In this document: piece by piece, positions 54,851-63,790 of the stretch
How the letters are laid out: every line of letters begins with the position of its first letter
Position numbering within the stretch: position 1 is the first letter of the stretch
Assembly (NCBI RefSeq): GCF_000968135.1
Contig: NZ_FO538765.1
Span: 883,819-947,818 of the forward strand
DNA from: Magnetospira sp. QH-2
GTDB lineage: Bacteria; Pseudomonadota; Alphaproteobacteria; Rhodospirillales; Magnetospiraceae
Direction of reading: 5' to 3'
DNA: 64,000 nucleotides
Made by a program: the position numbers and the translations under genes
The notes under the pieces: generated by a model
Database searches by the model: none
Seen by the model: only the letters and a program-made list of their open reading frames with translations
What the model was told of the DNA's origin: nothing

Positions 54851-54967
54851 GAAAAAGTCCGATTTCGAGCCTGTGGCGACACATGCTTCGACAAGCTCAG
54901 CATGAGGGCCTTCGAACTTTCAACATGCCAGCCTCACCCTGGCATCCTTGAGCTTACAGCCCTTGGA
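54851..54967 (+). repeat. Dispersed repeat B, right part, with an inverted segment
   Basis: It continues repeat B after the IS (GAAAAAGTCCGATTTCGAGC, then GCTTCGACAAGCTCAGCATG). The last part, TGGCATCCTTGAGCTTACAG through CTTGGACA, is in the opposite orientation to that in the copy at 47732, so a piece of the repeat has been inverted or rejoined. Confidence 0.75.
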
Positions 54968-54990
54968 CACTTTCTTCATAAGACAAGCCT

Positions 54991-55680
54991 TTAGCCCAAT
55001 GCGCCGACAAGGCCCTCGAACATGGCGCGGCCATCGGTGCCGCCGAGTGCCGGGTCGGCGAGCCGTTCCGGGTGCGGCATCATGCCCAGCACGTTCCCAC
55101 GCTGGTTGGTCAGTCCAGCGATGTTGTTGCAACTGCCATTGGGGTTATGGGTGTCGTCCACCGTTCCATCGGCGGAACAATAGCGGAAGGCCACCTGGCC
55201 ATTGCCCTCGACGCGCTTGAGGGTCTCTTCATCGGTGAAGTAGTTGCCGTCGTGATGGGCGACGGGAATGCGGATCACTTCGCCCTTTTCGTAGCCGGTG
55301 GTAAAGGGCCCATCGGTCTTTTCCACCGACAGCCAGACATCACGGCACAGGAACTTGATGTCCCGGTTGCGCATCAGGGCGCCGGGCAGCAGACCGGCCT
55401 CGGTCAACACCTGAAAGCCGTTGCAGACACCGAGCACATGCACCCCCCGCTCGGCGGCCTTTTTGACTTCGGCCATGATCGGCGAATGGCTGGCCATGGC
55501 GCCACAGCGCAGATAGTCGCCATAGGAGAACCCGCCGGGCACGGCGATCAGGTCCACGTCGGGCAGTTCGGTGTCCCGGTGCCAGACCATGCGGGGCTCT
55601 TCACCCATGGCATTGCGGAGAGAAACCTGCATGTCCCGATCGCAATTGGAACCGGGGAAGACGATGACGGCGGCTTTCAT
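54991..55680 (-). CDS. purQ: Phosphoribosylformylglycinamidine synthase I (glutaminase)
   Basis: A 229-aa class I glutamine amidotransferase: [12 protein letters not shown] at the start, [10 protein letters not shown], the nucleophile in [11 protein letters not shown] (Cys about 87), and the His-Glu pair in M-P-H-P-E-R. It supplies ammonia to PurL in the PurSQL complex. It follows purS by four bases. Its usual downstream neighbour purL is 25.6 kb away. Confidence 0.97.
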   Translation of the reverse strand: MKAAVIVFPGSNCDRDMQVSLRNAMGEEPRMVWHRDTELPDVDLIAVPGGFSYGDYLRCGAMASHSPIMAEVKKAAERGVHVLGVCNGFQVLTEAGLLPGALMRNRDIKFLCRDVWLSVEKTDGPFTTGYEKGEVIRIPVAHHDGNYFTDEETLKRVEGNGQVAFRYCSADGTVDDTHNPNGSCNNIAGLTNQRGNVLGMMPHPERLADPALGGTDGRAMFEGLVGALG

Positions 55681-55684
55681 GGGC

Positions 55685-55924
55685 TTACCCCATCTCGATG
55701 GCGTAATTTTCGATCACCGTGTTGGCGAGCAGTTGCTTGCACATCTCCTCCACCTGCGCCTTGGCCTTGGACTCGTCGGTCTCGGCCAGGTCCAGTTCGA
55801 TGATCTTGCCCTGGCGGGCGCTGTCCACGCCGCCGAAACCCAGGGAGTCCAGCGCATGTTCGATGGCTTTTCCCTGCGGGTCCAGGACGCCGTTTTTCAA
55901 GGTGACGGTGACTTTGGCTTTCAT
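55685..55924 (-). CDS. purS: Phosphoribosylformylglycinamidine synthase subunit PurS
   Basis: A 79-aa protein, the full length of Pur[21 protein letters not shown] (Met first) at the start, [14 protein letters not shown], and [10 protein letters not shown] near the end. PurS bridges PurQ and PurL for ammonia transfer. It lies between purC and purQ in one operon. Confidence 0.96.
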   Translation of the reverse strand: MKAKVTVTLKNGVLDPQGKAIEHALDSLGFGGVDSARQGKIIELDLAETDESKAKAQVEEMCKQLLANTVIENYAIEMG

Positions 55925-55941
55925 GGCATCTGTCCTTGATT

Positions 55942-56706
55942 CTACTGTACGGCCTCGGGGCCCTTCAGATCGGCGGGGCCGCTTTCGGGCAAAATGCCGA
56001 GGCGGCGGGCCACTTCCTGATAGGCTTCTTCCACCGATCCCAGGTCGCGGCGGAACCGGTCCTTATCCATTTTCTCGTTGGTGGAAACGTCCCACAGGCG
56101 GCAGGAGTCCGGGCTGATCTCGTCAGCCAGGACGATGCGCATCTGCTCGTTCTCCCACAGGCGGCCAAACTCCAGCTTGAAGTCCACCAGCTTCAGGCCG
56201 ATGCCATAGAACATCCCCGACAGGTAATCGTTGATGCGCAGGGACAGGGCGAGGATCTCGTCCAGTTCCTGCGGTGTCGCCCAACCAAAGGCAGTGACAT
56301 GTTCCTCGGCGATCAACGGATCATCCAACTCGTCGTTCTTATAGCAATACTCGACGATGGAGCGCGGCAGCGGGGTGCCTTCCTCGATGCCCAGGCGCTT
56401 GGAAATAGATCCGGCGGCCACATTGCGAATGATCACTTCCACCGGCACGATTTCCACCTGGCGGATCAACTGCTCGCGCATATTCAGGCGGCGGAGGAAG
56501 TGGGTCGGCACCCCCATCTCGCCCAGACGCATCATCAAAAACTCGGAGATGCGATTGTTCAGCACCCCCTTGCCGGTGATGGTGCCTTTCTTCTTGTTGT
56601 TGAAGGCGGTGGCGTCGTCCTTGAAGTACTGAACGATGGTCCCGGGCTCTGGTCCTTCGAACAAAACCTTGGCCTTGCCTTCATAGATTTGCCTGCGTCG
56701 CGCCAT
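55942..56706 (-). CDS. purC: SAICAR synthetase
   Basis: A 254-aa enzyme joining CAIR and aspartate in purine synthesis: [18 protein letters not shown] (P-loop-like start), [26 protein letters not shown], and [13 protein letters not shown]. The start is set at the ATG at 56706 ([11 protein letters not shown]); the open frame upstream is spurious. It is first in the purC-purS-purQ operon, divergent from the lipase maturation factor gene. Confidence 0.97.
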   Translation of the reverse strand: MARRRQIYEGKAKVLFEGPEPGTIVQYFKDDATAFNNKKKGTITGKGVLNNRISEFLMMRLGEMGVPTHFLRRLNMREQLIRQVEIVPVEVIIRNVAAGSISKRLGIEEGTPLPRSIVEYCYKNDELDDPLIAEEHVTAFGWATPQELDEILALSLRINDYLSGMFYGIGLKLVDFKLEFGRLWENEQMRIVLADEISPDSCRLWDVSTNEKMDKDRFRRDLGSVEEAYQEVARRLGILPESGPADLKGPEAVQ

Positions 56707-56836
56707 GGCGAAAAATCCCGATGTATGGATGAAAGGCTCCCTATAGCAGGAGTCCCCCGATGGGGCAACGACCACGGCAGGGGTGGTCGTCCAGTCCGCT
56801 TGGTATAAGATGGAGAAAAGATCCGGGAGGCCATCC

Positions 56837-58300
56837 GTGCCGCGTTTGTGGGACCACATCTGGCAGACGCCTGACGATTATCGCATTGTCACCGCCTTGT
56901 TCCTCAAAGGCCTGGCGATCGTCTATGCCATTGCCTTTGCTTCCCTGGCGGTGCAGGTCCAGGGGCTGGCGGGCAGCGACGGCATGTTCCCCATCGCCGA
57001 CCAACTGGCCGGGGCGGAGGCGCAACTGGGCTGGTCGCGGTTTTTGCGCGTGCCTTCGGTCTTCTGGCTGGCCGATGGGGATTGGGCCTTGAGCGCGGCG
57101 GCCTGGGCCGGGGTGGCTTTGTCGGTCCCTTTGCTGCTCGGCCGCTATCGGCAGGCTTCGCTGATCGGGCTGTTCGTGCTCTATCTGAGTCTGCAACAGG
57201 CAGGCACGATCTTCCTACATTTCCAATGGGACTATCTGATCCTGGAGGCGGGGTTTCTGGCCATCTTCCTGGCCAACGGCGGTTCGCGGCTGGTGATCTG
57301 GATGATGCGCTGGCTGCTGTTCCGGCTGCGCTTTCTGTCGGGCATTTCCAAGATCATCAGCGGCGATCCCTCCTGGATCGGCCTGACCGCGCTGACCGCC
57401 TATTTCGAGACCCAGCCGCTGCCCCACATCGGCGCCTGGTATGCGCACCAGCTGCCCCAATGGATGCTGCAAGGGGGCACGCTGGCCACCCTGGTCATCG
57501 AGATTGCGGTGCCGTTTTTGTTCCTGGCGCCGCGACGCTGGCGCATGGTGGGGGCCGGGCTGACCATCCTCATGCAGGTGCTGATCATCGCCACCAGCAA
57601 CCACAATTTCATTAACTTGCTGACCATCCTACTCTGCCTGTTTTTGTTTGATGATCAGGCGTTGCGCGCGGTGCTGCCGCGCTGGAGTCTCGCGTCGGCT
57701 CGCCAGAAGGTCGGCGGACTGCATAAAATGGTATTCGGCCCCTTGGCGGCGCTGATTATCCTGGTCAGCCTGCTGCAATCCACTTCCATGGTCACCGGCT
57801 GGCGTCCGGGCGGATGGGTTCAGGCATTGGTGATGCAGGTGGAATCGTTCCGCATCGCCAATCTCTACCACGTCTTCCCGACCATGAAGATGGAGCGGCT
57901 GGAAGTGGTCATCGAATGGTCCATGGACGGCGAAACCTGGCAGCCGCTGGAACTGGCCCATCGGCCCGGCGATCCGGCCCGGGCGCCCGGCTTTGTCATG
58001 CCCCATCAACCGCGCCTGGACTGGCTGATCTGGTTCGTGCCGCCGCAGGATCCGGTGTTCATGATTTTCTATCGCCGTTTCATGGAAAAGCTGCTGGAAG
58101 GCAGCCCTTCGGTGCTCGCCCTGTTGCCGGACGACAGCTTCAAGGACGGGCCGCCCCAGTTCCTGCGCGCGTCTCTTTGGCAGTACCGCTTTACCGATCC
58201 GGCAACCCGGGCCCGCACCGGCGACTGGTGGACCTTGGAATGGCGGGCGCCGTTCCCGCCCTGGCCTTATATGCAAAACACCCATCAACCCCATACCTGA
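56837..58300 (+). CDS. Lipase maturation factor family membrane protein
   Basis: A 487-aa polytopic membrane protein of the LMF1 family: [17 protein letters not shown] near residue 40, then [23 protein letters not shown] and L-P-H-I-G-A-W-Y in loops, and a C-terminal soluble part (about 365-487) with E-W-S-M-D-G-E-T-W. Eukaryotic members help fold lipases in the ER; bacterial roles are untested. The start is GTG at 56837, which has GGGAGG six bases upstream. An ATG at 56810 lacks such a site. Confidence 0.9.
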   Translation: MPRLWDHIWQTPDDYRIVTALFLKGLAIVYAIAFASLAVQVQGLAGSDGMFPIADQLAGAEAQLGWSRFLRVPSVFWLADGDWALSAAAWAGVALSVPLLLGRYRQASLIGLFVLYLSLQQAGTIFLHFQWDYLILEAGFLAIFLANGGSRLVIWMMRWLLFRLRFLSGISKIISGDPSWIGLTALTAYFETQPLPHIGAWYAHQLPQWMLQGGTLATLVIEIAVPFLFLAPRRWRMVGAGLTILMQVLIIATSNHNFINLLTILLCLFLFDDQALRAVLPRWSLASARQKVGGLHKMVFGPLAALIILVSLLQSTSMVTGWRPGGWVQALVMQVESFRIANLYHVFPTMKMERLEVVIEWSMDGETWQPLELAHRPGDPARAPGFVMPHQPRLDWLIWFVPPQDPVFMIFYRRFMEKLLEGSPSVLALLPDDSFKDGPPQFLRASLWQYRFTDPATRARTGDWWTLEWRAPFPPWPYMQNTHQPHT

Positions 58301-58316
58301 CCCTTAGGATCAATTC

Positions 58317-58952
58317 ATGCCTCAGTACATGGACATCACCTTGACCATCCATCCCCACATGCCGGTTTGGCCCGGCGATCCGACCCCCGAAGTGACGCGT
58401 ATGCGATCCATTGCCGAAGGGCATGTGTGCAATGTGTCCCGCTTTGCCGCCGGGGTGCATTTGGGCACGCACCTGGATGCACCGCTGCATTTCATCGACG
58501 GGGCGGGCGGGGTGGAAACCCTGGCCCTGGAAACCCTGATCGGTCCGGCGGTGGTCGCCGACGTGGGCGATGCTGACCGGGTGGACGTGAGTCATCTGGA
58601 AGCCATGGATTTGCCCGCCGACTGCACCCGCCTGCTGATCAAAAGCCGCAATTCGGCTTTGTGGTCGCGGCCGGGTACCGAGTTTCATGCGGACTACGTG
58701 GCCCTGACCCCCGAGGCCGCTGATTGGGTGGTGGCACGGGGAATCAAGCTGGTGGGCATCGATTACCTGTCCATCGAGCGCTACAAGGAGCCCGGCCACG
58801 TGACCCACCACAAACTGCTTGGCGCCGGGGTGATCGCCGTGGAAGGGCTTGACCTGCGCGGCGTCGAACCGGGGCCCTACAAGCTGATCTGCCTGCCCAT
58901 GAAGATCGCCGGGTCGGACGGGGCGTTCGTGCGGGCGGTGCTGGAGGGGTGA
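58317..58952 (+). CDS. Cyclase / kynurenine formamidase-like metal hydrolase
   Basis: A 211-aa protein of the cyclase family (PF04199): P-V-W-P-G-D-P-T-P near residue 16, the metal-binding H-L-G-T-H-L-D-A-P-L-H-F (about residue 50), and a later H-x-x-L-L-G-A-G-V-I. Related enzymes hydrolyse N-formylkynurenine (KynB) or isatin. The substrate here is not decided and no tryptophan-degradation genes are adjacent. It follows the LMF gene by 16 bases, so probably the same transcript. Confidence 0.9.
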   Translation: MPQYMDITLTIHPHMPVWPGDPTPEVTRMRSIAEGHVCNVSRFAAGVHLGTHLDAPLHFIDGAGGVETLALETLIGPAVVADVGDADRVDVSHLEAMDLPADCTRLLIKSRNSALWSRPGTEFHADYVALTPEAADWVVARGIKLVGIDYLSIERYKEPGHVTHHKLLGAGVIAVEGLDLRGVEPGPYKLICLPMKIAGSDGAFVRAVLEG

Positions 58953-58963
58953 AGAGGCTTCCT

Positions 58964-59320
58964 CTACAAATGATGATCCACGTCCAAAGGCACCGGGTAT
59001 TCATGCCCCAGTTCATTCATGGCGACGGCAAAGAAATAGTCGAGTTTTTGGTATAGCTTTTTCTCGTCGGCCTCGATGTTTTTGGCGGTCAGGTCGGCCA
59101 TGACCACGGCCATCAGGTCCTGATCACCCGGTTCCTTGAAATCGGCTTCGATGACTCTTATCGCGTAGTCTTCCGCCTTGCTGCCGGATAGACCGAGGAT
59201 CTCGGCAACCCATAGGCCGAACTTTTTGTTGCGCCGGGCCTGGGCCTTGAAACGGGTCTCCTGGTCCATCTTGAACTTGGCCTCGAAGCCGCTTTCCCGC
59301 TCGTCGAAAATCTCGGTCAT
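58964..59320 (-). CDS. DUF1476 protein, F1F0-ATPase inhibitor zeta subunit
   Basis: A 118-aa helical protein: F-D-E-R-E-S-G-F-E-A-K-F at the N-terminus, E-T-R-F-K-A-Q-A-R-R-N-K and G-L-W-V-A-E-I-L-G-L-S-G, which match the alphaproteobacterial ATP synthase inhibitor zeta (first defined in Paracoccus). The N-terminal helix inserts in F1 and blocks ATP hydrolysis in that model. The ATG at 59320 is the natural start; the open frame upstream is not conserved-looking. It ends 12 bases from the cyclase stop, convergent. Confidence 0.92.
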   Translation of the reverse strand: MTEIFDERESGFEAKFKMDQETRFKAQARRNKKFGLWVAEILGLSGSKAEDYAIRVIEADFKEPGDQDLMAVVMADLTAKNIEADEKKLYQKLDYFFAVAMNELGHEYPVPLDVDHHL

Positions 59321-59408
59321 GGGTGCTCCTGTTTTTTCCCGGGTCTCTGTTCGATATAGTCGCTCGTGCCCATTGACGCCAGGGGGCGCTTGATGACACC
59401 TTCGGTGC

Positions 59409-60143
59409 ATGTGCAGTGTGATCATCCTTCGCCGCCCCGGCCATGCCTGGCCGTTGATGCTGGCTTCCAACCGTGACGAGATGGCGGGGCGGCCCTGGCG
59501 CCCCCCCGAGCGTCATTGGGATGACCACCCCCATGTGCGGGCCGGGCTTGATGAAAAAGCGGGCGGAACCTGGCTGGGCCTCAATGATGATGGGGTGATT
59601 GCCGGGGTGCTCAACCGGGTCGGCACTTTGGGACCCAAGGAGGGTTTCCGCAGCCGCGGCGAATTGCCGATGGAGGCCTTGTCCCATGGCGCGGCCACCG
59701 AAGCCGCCGAGGCCCTTCGGCATCTGTCGCCGACGGCCTATCGCCCCTTCAATATGGTGCTGGCGGATGCCTTTTCGGCTTATTGGATGAAAAGCGACGG
59801 CCACAAGATCGACGTGGCGGCCATTCCCGACGGCTTTTCCATGTTGACCGCCCATGATCTCAACGATACGGCGGCATCGGGGCGGCAGCGGTTGCATCTG
59901 CCGCGATTCCGGTCGGCGCCGGTGCCCGAGCCCGAAGGCGATTGGTTCGTCTGGCAGGCGCTCATGGCCAGTCGGGACGGCGAGACCCCCCGAGACGGCC
60001 TGTGTGTGGTCACCGATACGGGATTCGGGACGTCGTCGTCCTCGTTGATGGCCCTGCCGCTGCCACCCAGCGACAAAAAGCCGGTGTGGCTGTTCTGTGG
60101 CGGGCGTCCCGGGGAAGCGGATTATCGGCCGGTTGCCGGTTGA
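59409..60143 (+). CDS. NRDE (TANGO2-like) family protein
   Basis: A 244-aa protein with the N-terminal cysteine M-C-S-V-I-I and the A-S-N-R-D-E-M motif that names the family, then G-G-T-W-L-G-L-N-D-D-G-V, F-N-M-V-L-A-D and a C-terminal domain. TANGO2 homologues have been linked to membrane trafficking and heme movement; the bacterial function is unsettled, and the N-terminal Cys suggests an Ntn-hydrolase-like fold. The last 22 bases overlap the converging acyltransferase gene. Confidence 0.92.
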   Translation: MCSVIILRRPGHAWPLMLASNRDEMAGRPWRPPERHWDDHPHVRAGLDEKAGGTWLGLNDDGVIAGVLNRVGTLGPKEGFRSRGELPMEALSHGAATEAAEALRHLSPTAYRPFNMVLADAFSAYWMKSDGHKIDVAAIPDGFSMLTAHDLNDTAASGRQRLHLPRFRSAPVPEPEGDWFVWQALMASRDGETPRDGLCVVTDTGFGTSSSSLMALPLPPSDKKPVWLFCGGRPGEADYRPVAG

Positions 60144-61207
60144 GTCCATTGCACCGGTAGCCACGAAGCCCAATCGCGCGGGGTGATCAGGTCATGGAGC
60201 CAGTTGGATTTCTGAATGACCAGAGCCACCACAAAGGATGTCGCTACCGTAAAGGCGACACTCCCCACAGCCACCGCAATATGGAGAAGGCTCCCCGCCT
60301 CGCCAACGGAGAGGCGGCTCAATAGGGCCATGTCCAGGGCCTTGATCAGGAGCGGGTGAGCCAAATAGACGATCAACGAGAGGCGACCCAATTGTTCCAC
60401 AAGAGGCACCTTCGCGAGAATGCCGGAGAATAGATAGAAAGTGAAGAAACCGCTCAATCCCAACAGATCATGCAGCAGAAACTCCGGGTCAAGGATGCTA
60501 CCCACGGACAGGGTACCCACCTCCGTGTGGCTGTTGAGCGACACGCAAATCGCATAGGACAGAACAAACAGTCCGAGAGACGCCCAGCGGGCCAACCCGA
60601 AATGCCGGGGGGGTAACTGATCGATCAGAAAACGAGCCATAGATCCCAATACGAAGAGATAGGCTACAATGGGCAGGCCCAATGGGATCATGCGAGAAAT
60701 CTCATTAGGCAAAAGACCGACAAAGAGATGCAGGCCGATAAAGATCGCAAAGACAAGGGGGCGAATCCCCTTGGGCAAGGCACGATACAGGCTCAGAACC
60801 AGAATAGTGCCGCACAAGGCGGGCAGGAACCAGAAGGCATAAAACCCCGAGGAAGCCTTTACATTGGCCGCCGACCCGGTAATGCCGCCCAGGAGATAAG
60901 TTTCCACGATCGAAGAGCCATCGGGTCCACCGGACAAAATCAACAGGTTGATCGCCGAGGCCGCGGTATAGAACGCGGCGAACGGAATCAGATAGCGAAT
61001 GAGCCGGTCCCGGTAAAATGGCCAGTCGGTTCTTGTCGAGTTGGCAAGAAATGGCAGAAACAAAAAGCCCAGAACGTGATAGTTCAAGGGTCTGAAGATA
61101 TATTCGAAATGATTCCGCACATATTCATTGTGATCAAGTATGACAATGAATATCAGAGCTCCCTTTAGGACATTCAAATCAATATGGTTCTTGGTTTCAT
61201 GTCCCAT
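60122..61207 (-). CDS. Acyltransferase 3 family membrane protein
   Basis: A 361-aa polytopic membrane protein with about ten TM helices. It begins D-L-N-V-L-K-G-A-L-I-F-I-V-I-L-D-H-N, the Acyl_transf_3 signature with the catalytic-type histidine in D-H, and has S-G-F-Y-A-F-W-F-L-P-A and Y-L-A-H-P-L-L further on. Such proteins O-acetylate or succinylate polysaccharides. Its neighbour is an O-glycosylation ligase, so a role in decorating exopolysaccharide or surface glycan is reasonable. Confidence 0.88.
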   Translation of the reverse strand: MGHETKNHIDLNVLKGALIFIVILDHNEYVRNHFEYIFRPLNYHVLGFLFLPFLANSTRTDWPFYRDRLIRYLIPFAAFYTAASAINLLILSGGPDGSSIVETYLLGGITGSAANVKASSGFYAFWFLPALCGTILVLSLYRALPKGIRPLVFAIFIGLHLFVGLLPNEISRMIPLGLPIVAYLFVLGSMARFLIDQLPPRHFGLARWASLGLFVLSYAICVSLNSHTEVGTLSVGSILDPEFLLHDLLGLSGFFTFYLFSGILAKVPLVEQLGRLSLIVYLAHPLLIKALDMALLSRLSVGEAGSLLHIAVAVGSVAFTVATSFVVALVIQKSNWLHDLITPRDWASWLPVQWTQPATGR

Positions 61208-61258
61208 GAAAAAGCCGTCCGCTATTGATGGATGTTGTGCGGTTGAATCTGAAGTGTG

Positions 61259-62596
61259 CTAAGCGTTTGCGCGTGCCGACGGGCTGCCTGGTCTCCGGTA
61301 CAAGGGATTGATCTCTCCCAAGCGATTATTAACAATTCGTTTTAAAACCATGACCAGCACCATCAGGCAGTGGGCGAGCTCGAAATAGGCCATGCTCAGA
61401 GCCGCGCCCGAGACCATGAACGCGGCCAACCCGATTTGTATGGATGCCGCTAGGTCTCCGGCCCATTTCAATTCATCGATATTCCTGGAGGATCGTATGA
61501 TGCCGGTGCAACTGAACCAGCTAAATGCCAGGATGACCAGGTACAAGATCAGACCCAAATAGCCCAGGTCCCCCAAGACCTGGAAATAGATACTATGCGC
61601 CGCATGGGCCTTGTGGGGATCCGGATGACGACCGAGAGCGTCAAAAGCGGATTGATAGCTGTTGGCGATATCGATCCAAATTTTGTAGTCCTGAACAGCA
61701 TGGAATCCCCCGCCGAAGATGGGGTTTTCCGAGGCGATCAGGCTGCTGACTCGCCAGGCGATCACACGTCCCATAAAGGAGCTATCCTGATCCGCCTCTT
61801 GCAGCGTTTCCATGCGATCAAACCACTTGTCCGACAAGAGCGTGGTGGAAAAGGCCGCAAGCGGCACGATGATCGCAATGGTCAACAGCTTTTTCTTCGA
61901 CCTAAGGAAGAACATGCCTCCGACAGCCATCATCCCCAATAGGCCGCCACGGGAGAACGTGCCCAGGACGGCGAGAATGCCTGTGAAAAGGACTCCTGCC
62001 AGCACCAGCCGTGTGAACTTGTGTTTGCTGTATTTATAGAGGTAGGCCACCAGCGGCAGAGTAATCAAGACCGCGAGGGCAAACTGATTGTTATCGGCAA
62101 TGAAAGATTGCGGGGGGCCGGTAATATGGTGATGGCCGGCGGAAAGGAGGAACTTGAGGCCCTCGCGAGCCGAGTGAAAGCCCATGGCCACGCACTGGGC
62201 AATCAGCAACACATGAATCTTGAACCGATCATTGATGATGAATGAGACAAAAAGAATAAAGACGATGGTTTTTGCGAATTTCGTATATTCACTCACAAGA
62301 TTGGATGAATCGGATGGGCTGAATAAAACAGACATAGAGCCATGAATTAATAGCACAATGTATAATATGCCGACCGTGTCCAGCTTAAAATTCAGCTTAT
62401 CTTTTGACGTGAAGCTTGTTAGTATTGTTATTAATGAAATAAATAAAGTAAATCGAATAGATGACGAGAATCCATAAACATATTTATTGATCACCATAAG
62501 AGATGACCATCCCCATATGACAATTCCTAGGTACGGTCTTTTAAAGACGAGGAAAACGCATAGTGCGAATAGGGGGGCTACAACTAAGTCGCGCAT
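61259..62596 (-). CDS. Exosortase-A-associated O-glycosylation ligase (Wzy/WaaL type)
   Basis: A 445-aa membrane protein with roughly 11-12 TM helices and the O-antigen-ligase domain (about 195-400): L-G-T-F-S-R-G-G-L-L-G in the middle and, in the large periplasmic loop, F-G-G-G-F and H-A-A-H-S-I-Y-F-Q-V-L-G-D-L-G with the catalytic-type histidines. The pattern is that of the ligases found with exosortase A loci, which are proposed to attach glycans to PEP-CTERM proteins. Base composition is more A/T-rich than the neighbours, particularly at the 5' end (62.2-62.5 kb), a sign of separate origin. Confidence 0.88.
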   Translation of the reverse strand: MRDLVVAPLFALCVFLVFKRPYLGIVIWGWSSLMVINKYVYGFSSSIRFTLFISLITILTSFTSKDKLNFKLDTVGILYIVLLIHGSMSVLFSPSDSSNLVSEYTKFAKTIVFILFVSFIINDRFKIHVLLIAQCVAMGFHSAREGLKFLLSAGHHHITGPPQSFIADNNQFALAVLITLPLVAYLYKYSKHKFTRLVLAGVLFTGILAVLGTFSRGGLLGMMAVGGMFFLRSKKKLLTIAIIVPLAAFSTTLLSDKWFDRMETLQEADQDSSFMGRVIAWRVSSLIASENPIFGGGFHAVQDYKIWIDIANSYQSAFDALGRHPDPHKAHAAHSIYFQVLGDLGYLGLILYLVILAFSWFSCTGIIRSSRNIDELKWAGDLAASIQIGLAAFMVSGAALSMAYFELAHCLMVLVMVLKRIVNNRLGEINPLYRRPGSPSARANA

Positions 62597-62635
62597 TTAA
62601 CGCACCAGATAGTGATCGATCTGTAGGAGGTGTCT

Positions 62636-62797
62636 TTAGTTTTTATTTTCCGATTTCTTCTTCTTGTCCGGAAGGACCTCGTGATAGGCAAATAGCCCCG
62701 TGGGTTCCTCGTCGGAATCGCTTGGATCATTCATGTGTGCCCAGATCACGACCACTGCAAAAGCACCCAATGCCGCAATAAAGACCAAGGATTCCAC
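62636..62797 (-). CDS. Small single-helix membrane protein (53 aa)
   Basis: Reverse translation from GTG at 62797 gives M-E-S-L-V-F-I-A-A-L-G, a hydrophobic N-terminal helix of about 18 residues, then W-A-H-M-N-D-P-S-D-S-D-E-E-P-T and a tail with P-D-K-K-K-K-S-E-N-K-N. AGGGGT lies a few bases before the GTG. It has a plausible topology (one helix, acidic then lysine-rich cytosolic tail) and clean composition. No known family. It lies between the O-ligase and luxR on the same strand. Confidence 0.55.
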   Translation of the reverse strand: MESLVFIAALGAFAVVVIWAHMNDPSDSDEEPTGLFAYHEVLPDKKKKSENKN

Positions 62798-62875
62798 GGT
62801 GACCCCTGTATTTGATTAAGTCGCACAAGAGGTTGGATGCTAGATGAAATCCATTTGGGGGTAAACCCGAATTCC

Positions 62876-62889
62876 TCCGGGCGCCCGGA
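62876..62889. terminator. GC palindrome downstream of luxR
   Basis: TCCGGGCGCCCGGA, a 14-base perfect palindrome about 36 bases past the luxR stop. It has no T-run, so its role as terminator is only possible. Confidence 0.4.
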
Positions 62890-62924
62890 TGCCAGCCTAC
62901 CGCCATTGGCCTATGTCATCTTGC

Positions 62925-63701
62925 CTACAGGTCGATTAACCCCATATGCATGGCAATGGTTGCCGCGTGGGTCTTGTTGTTAGCGCCCAGCTTGCGTTTG
63001 GCATTGTCCAAATGTTCGTTCACCGTGCGGGTGCTGAGATTGAGGATGTCGCCGGTCTCATCGGCTGTTTTGCCCCGCGCCGCCCAAGAAAGGGTGTCGC
63101 GTTCCCGATCCGTCAGGTGGACCTTAAGCAACGGGTTGCCATCTTGATCCATGAATTTTGATCGGGTTTTCATCTCTTTGGCAGCCAGGTCGCTCATCTT
63201 CTGGGCAAAGTAGATGCTCAGAACATGCAGGTCGTGTTTCTTGTGTTTGACCATGAAGCGCAATTTTGCTAACTTGTCAGACCAGAAATAAACGCATGAA
63301 GCGATTTGATGCCGCCCCATGTGGTCCACGTAATGAAAAGGGACAACCAACCCGTCCTTGAAGCCATGGTCCTGGGACGCTTCCATGAGCTTTAAAGAGC
63401 CCAGCTTGCGTTTGCGCCCCCCCTCGGGCAGGTCCACCTGAGACCAGAGGAAGGCGACGTTGCTTCGACGCACGATGGGTAACATGGGATCGTCATGGAT
63501 GAAGTTGTTCATCCGGTATTCGCGATCCCAAGCAGGGGGAATCGACCCGACCGTGAACGGTTCGTCGATTCCGGGCTGCCCGGCATCCAGGAAATTGATG
63601 CCGCAAAAGCCAAAATTACCTGCAATGCGATGCATGGTATCGCGGAGGGATAGAACACCCTCGCAGTCTTCAATTTCAGCAATGTATTTGCTTAGGTTCA
63701 T
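62925..63701 (-). CDS. LuxR-family quorum-sensing regulator
   Basis: A 258-aa regulator. The N-terminal autoinducer-binding domain (about 15-170) retains the pocket residues as W-D-R-E-Y, then D-D-P-M-L-P and F-L-W-S in the order of W57, Y61, D70, P71 and W85 of LuxR-type receptors. The C-terminal GerE HTH (about 192-255) is LTDRERDTLSWAARGKTADE, then L-S-T-R-T-V-N-E-H. So it can be read as a real acyl-homoserine-lactone receptor. It is divergent from a LuxI-type synthase with an 89-base gap. Confidence 0.93.
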   Translation of the reverse strand: MNLSKYIAEIEDCEGVLSLRDTMHRIAGNFGFCGINFLDAGQPGIDEPFTVGSIPPAWDREYRMNNFIHDDPMLPIVRRSNVAFLWSQVDLPEGGRKRKLGSLKLMEASQDHGFKDGLVVPFHYVDHMGRHQIASCVYFWSDKLAKLRFMVKHKKHDLHVLSIYFAQKMSDLAAKEMKTRSKFMDQDGNPLLKVHLTDRERDTLSWAARGKTADETGDILNLSTRTVNEHLDNAKRKLGANNKTHAATIAMHMGLIDL

Positions 63702-63790
63702 TCCCTAAGAACCCCGTATTTTTGCGGGTACGCCGACAACACATAAACATATCTCATGGTGTCGATACAACCCAATGGAGTTGGTCGACA
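63702..63790. promoter_or_regulatory. luxR/luxI intergenic region with inverted repeats
   Basis: An imperfect inverted repeat, TGTCGATACAAC / GTTGGTCGACA, spans 63760-63790 and ends at the luxI ATG. Its loop contains GGAG, the likely ribosome site. A second hairpin-like CCCG-TATTTTTG-CGGG lies at about 63713-63728. One of these may be the LuxR binding site or a translational hairpin; I cannot name a canonical lux box. Confidence 0.45.
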
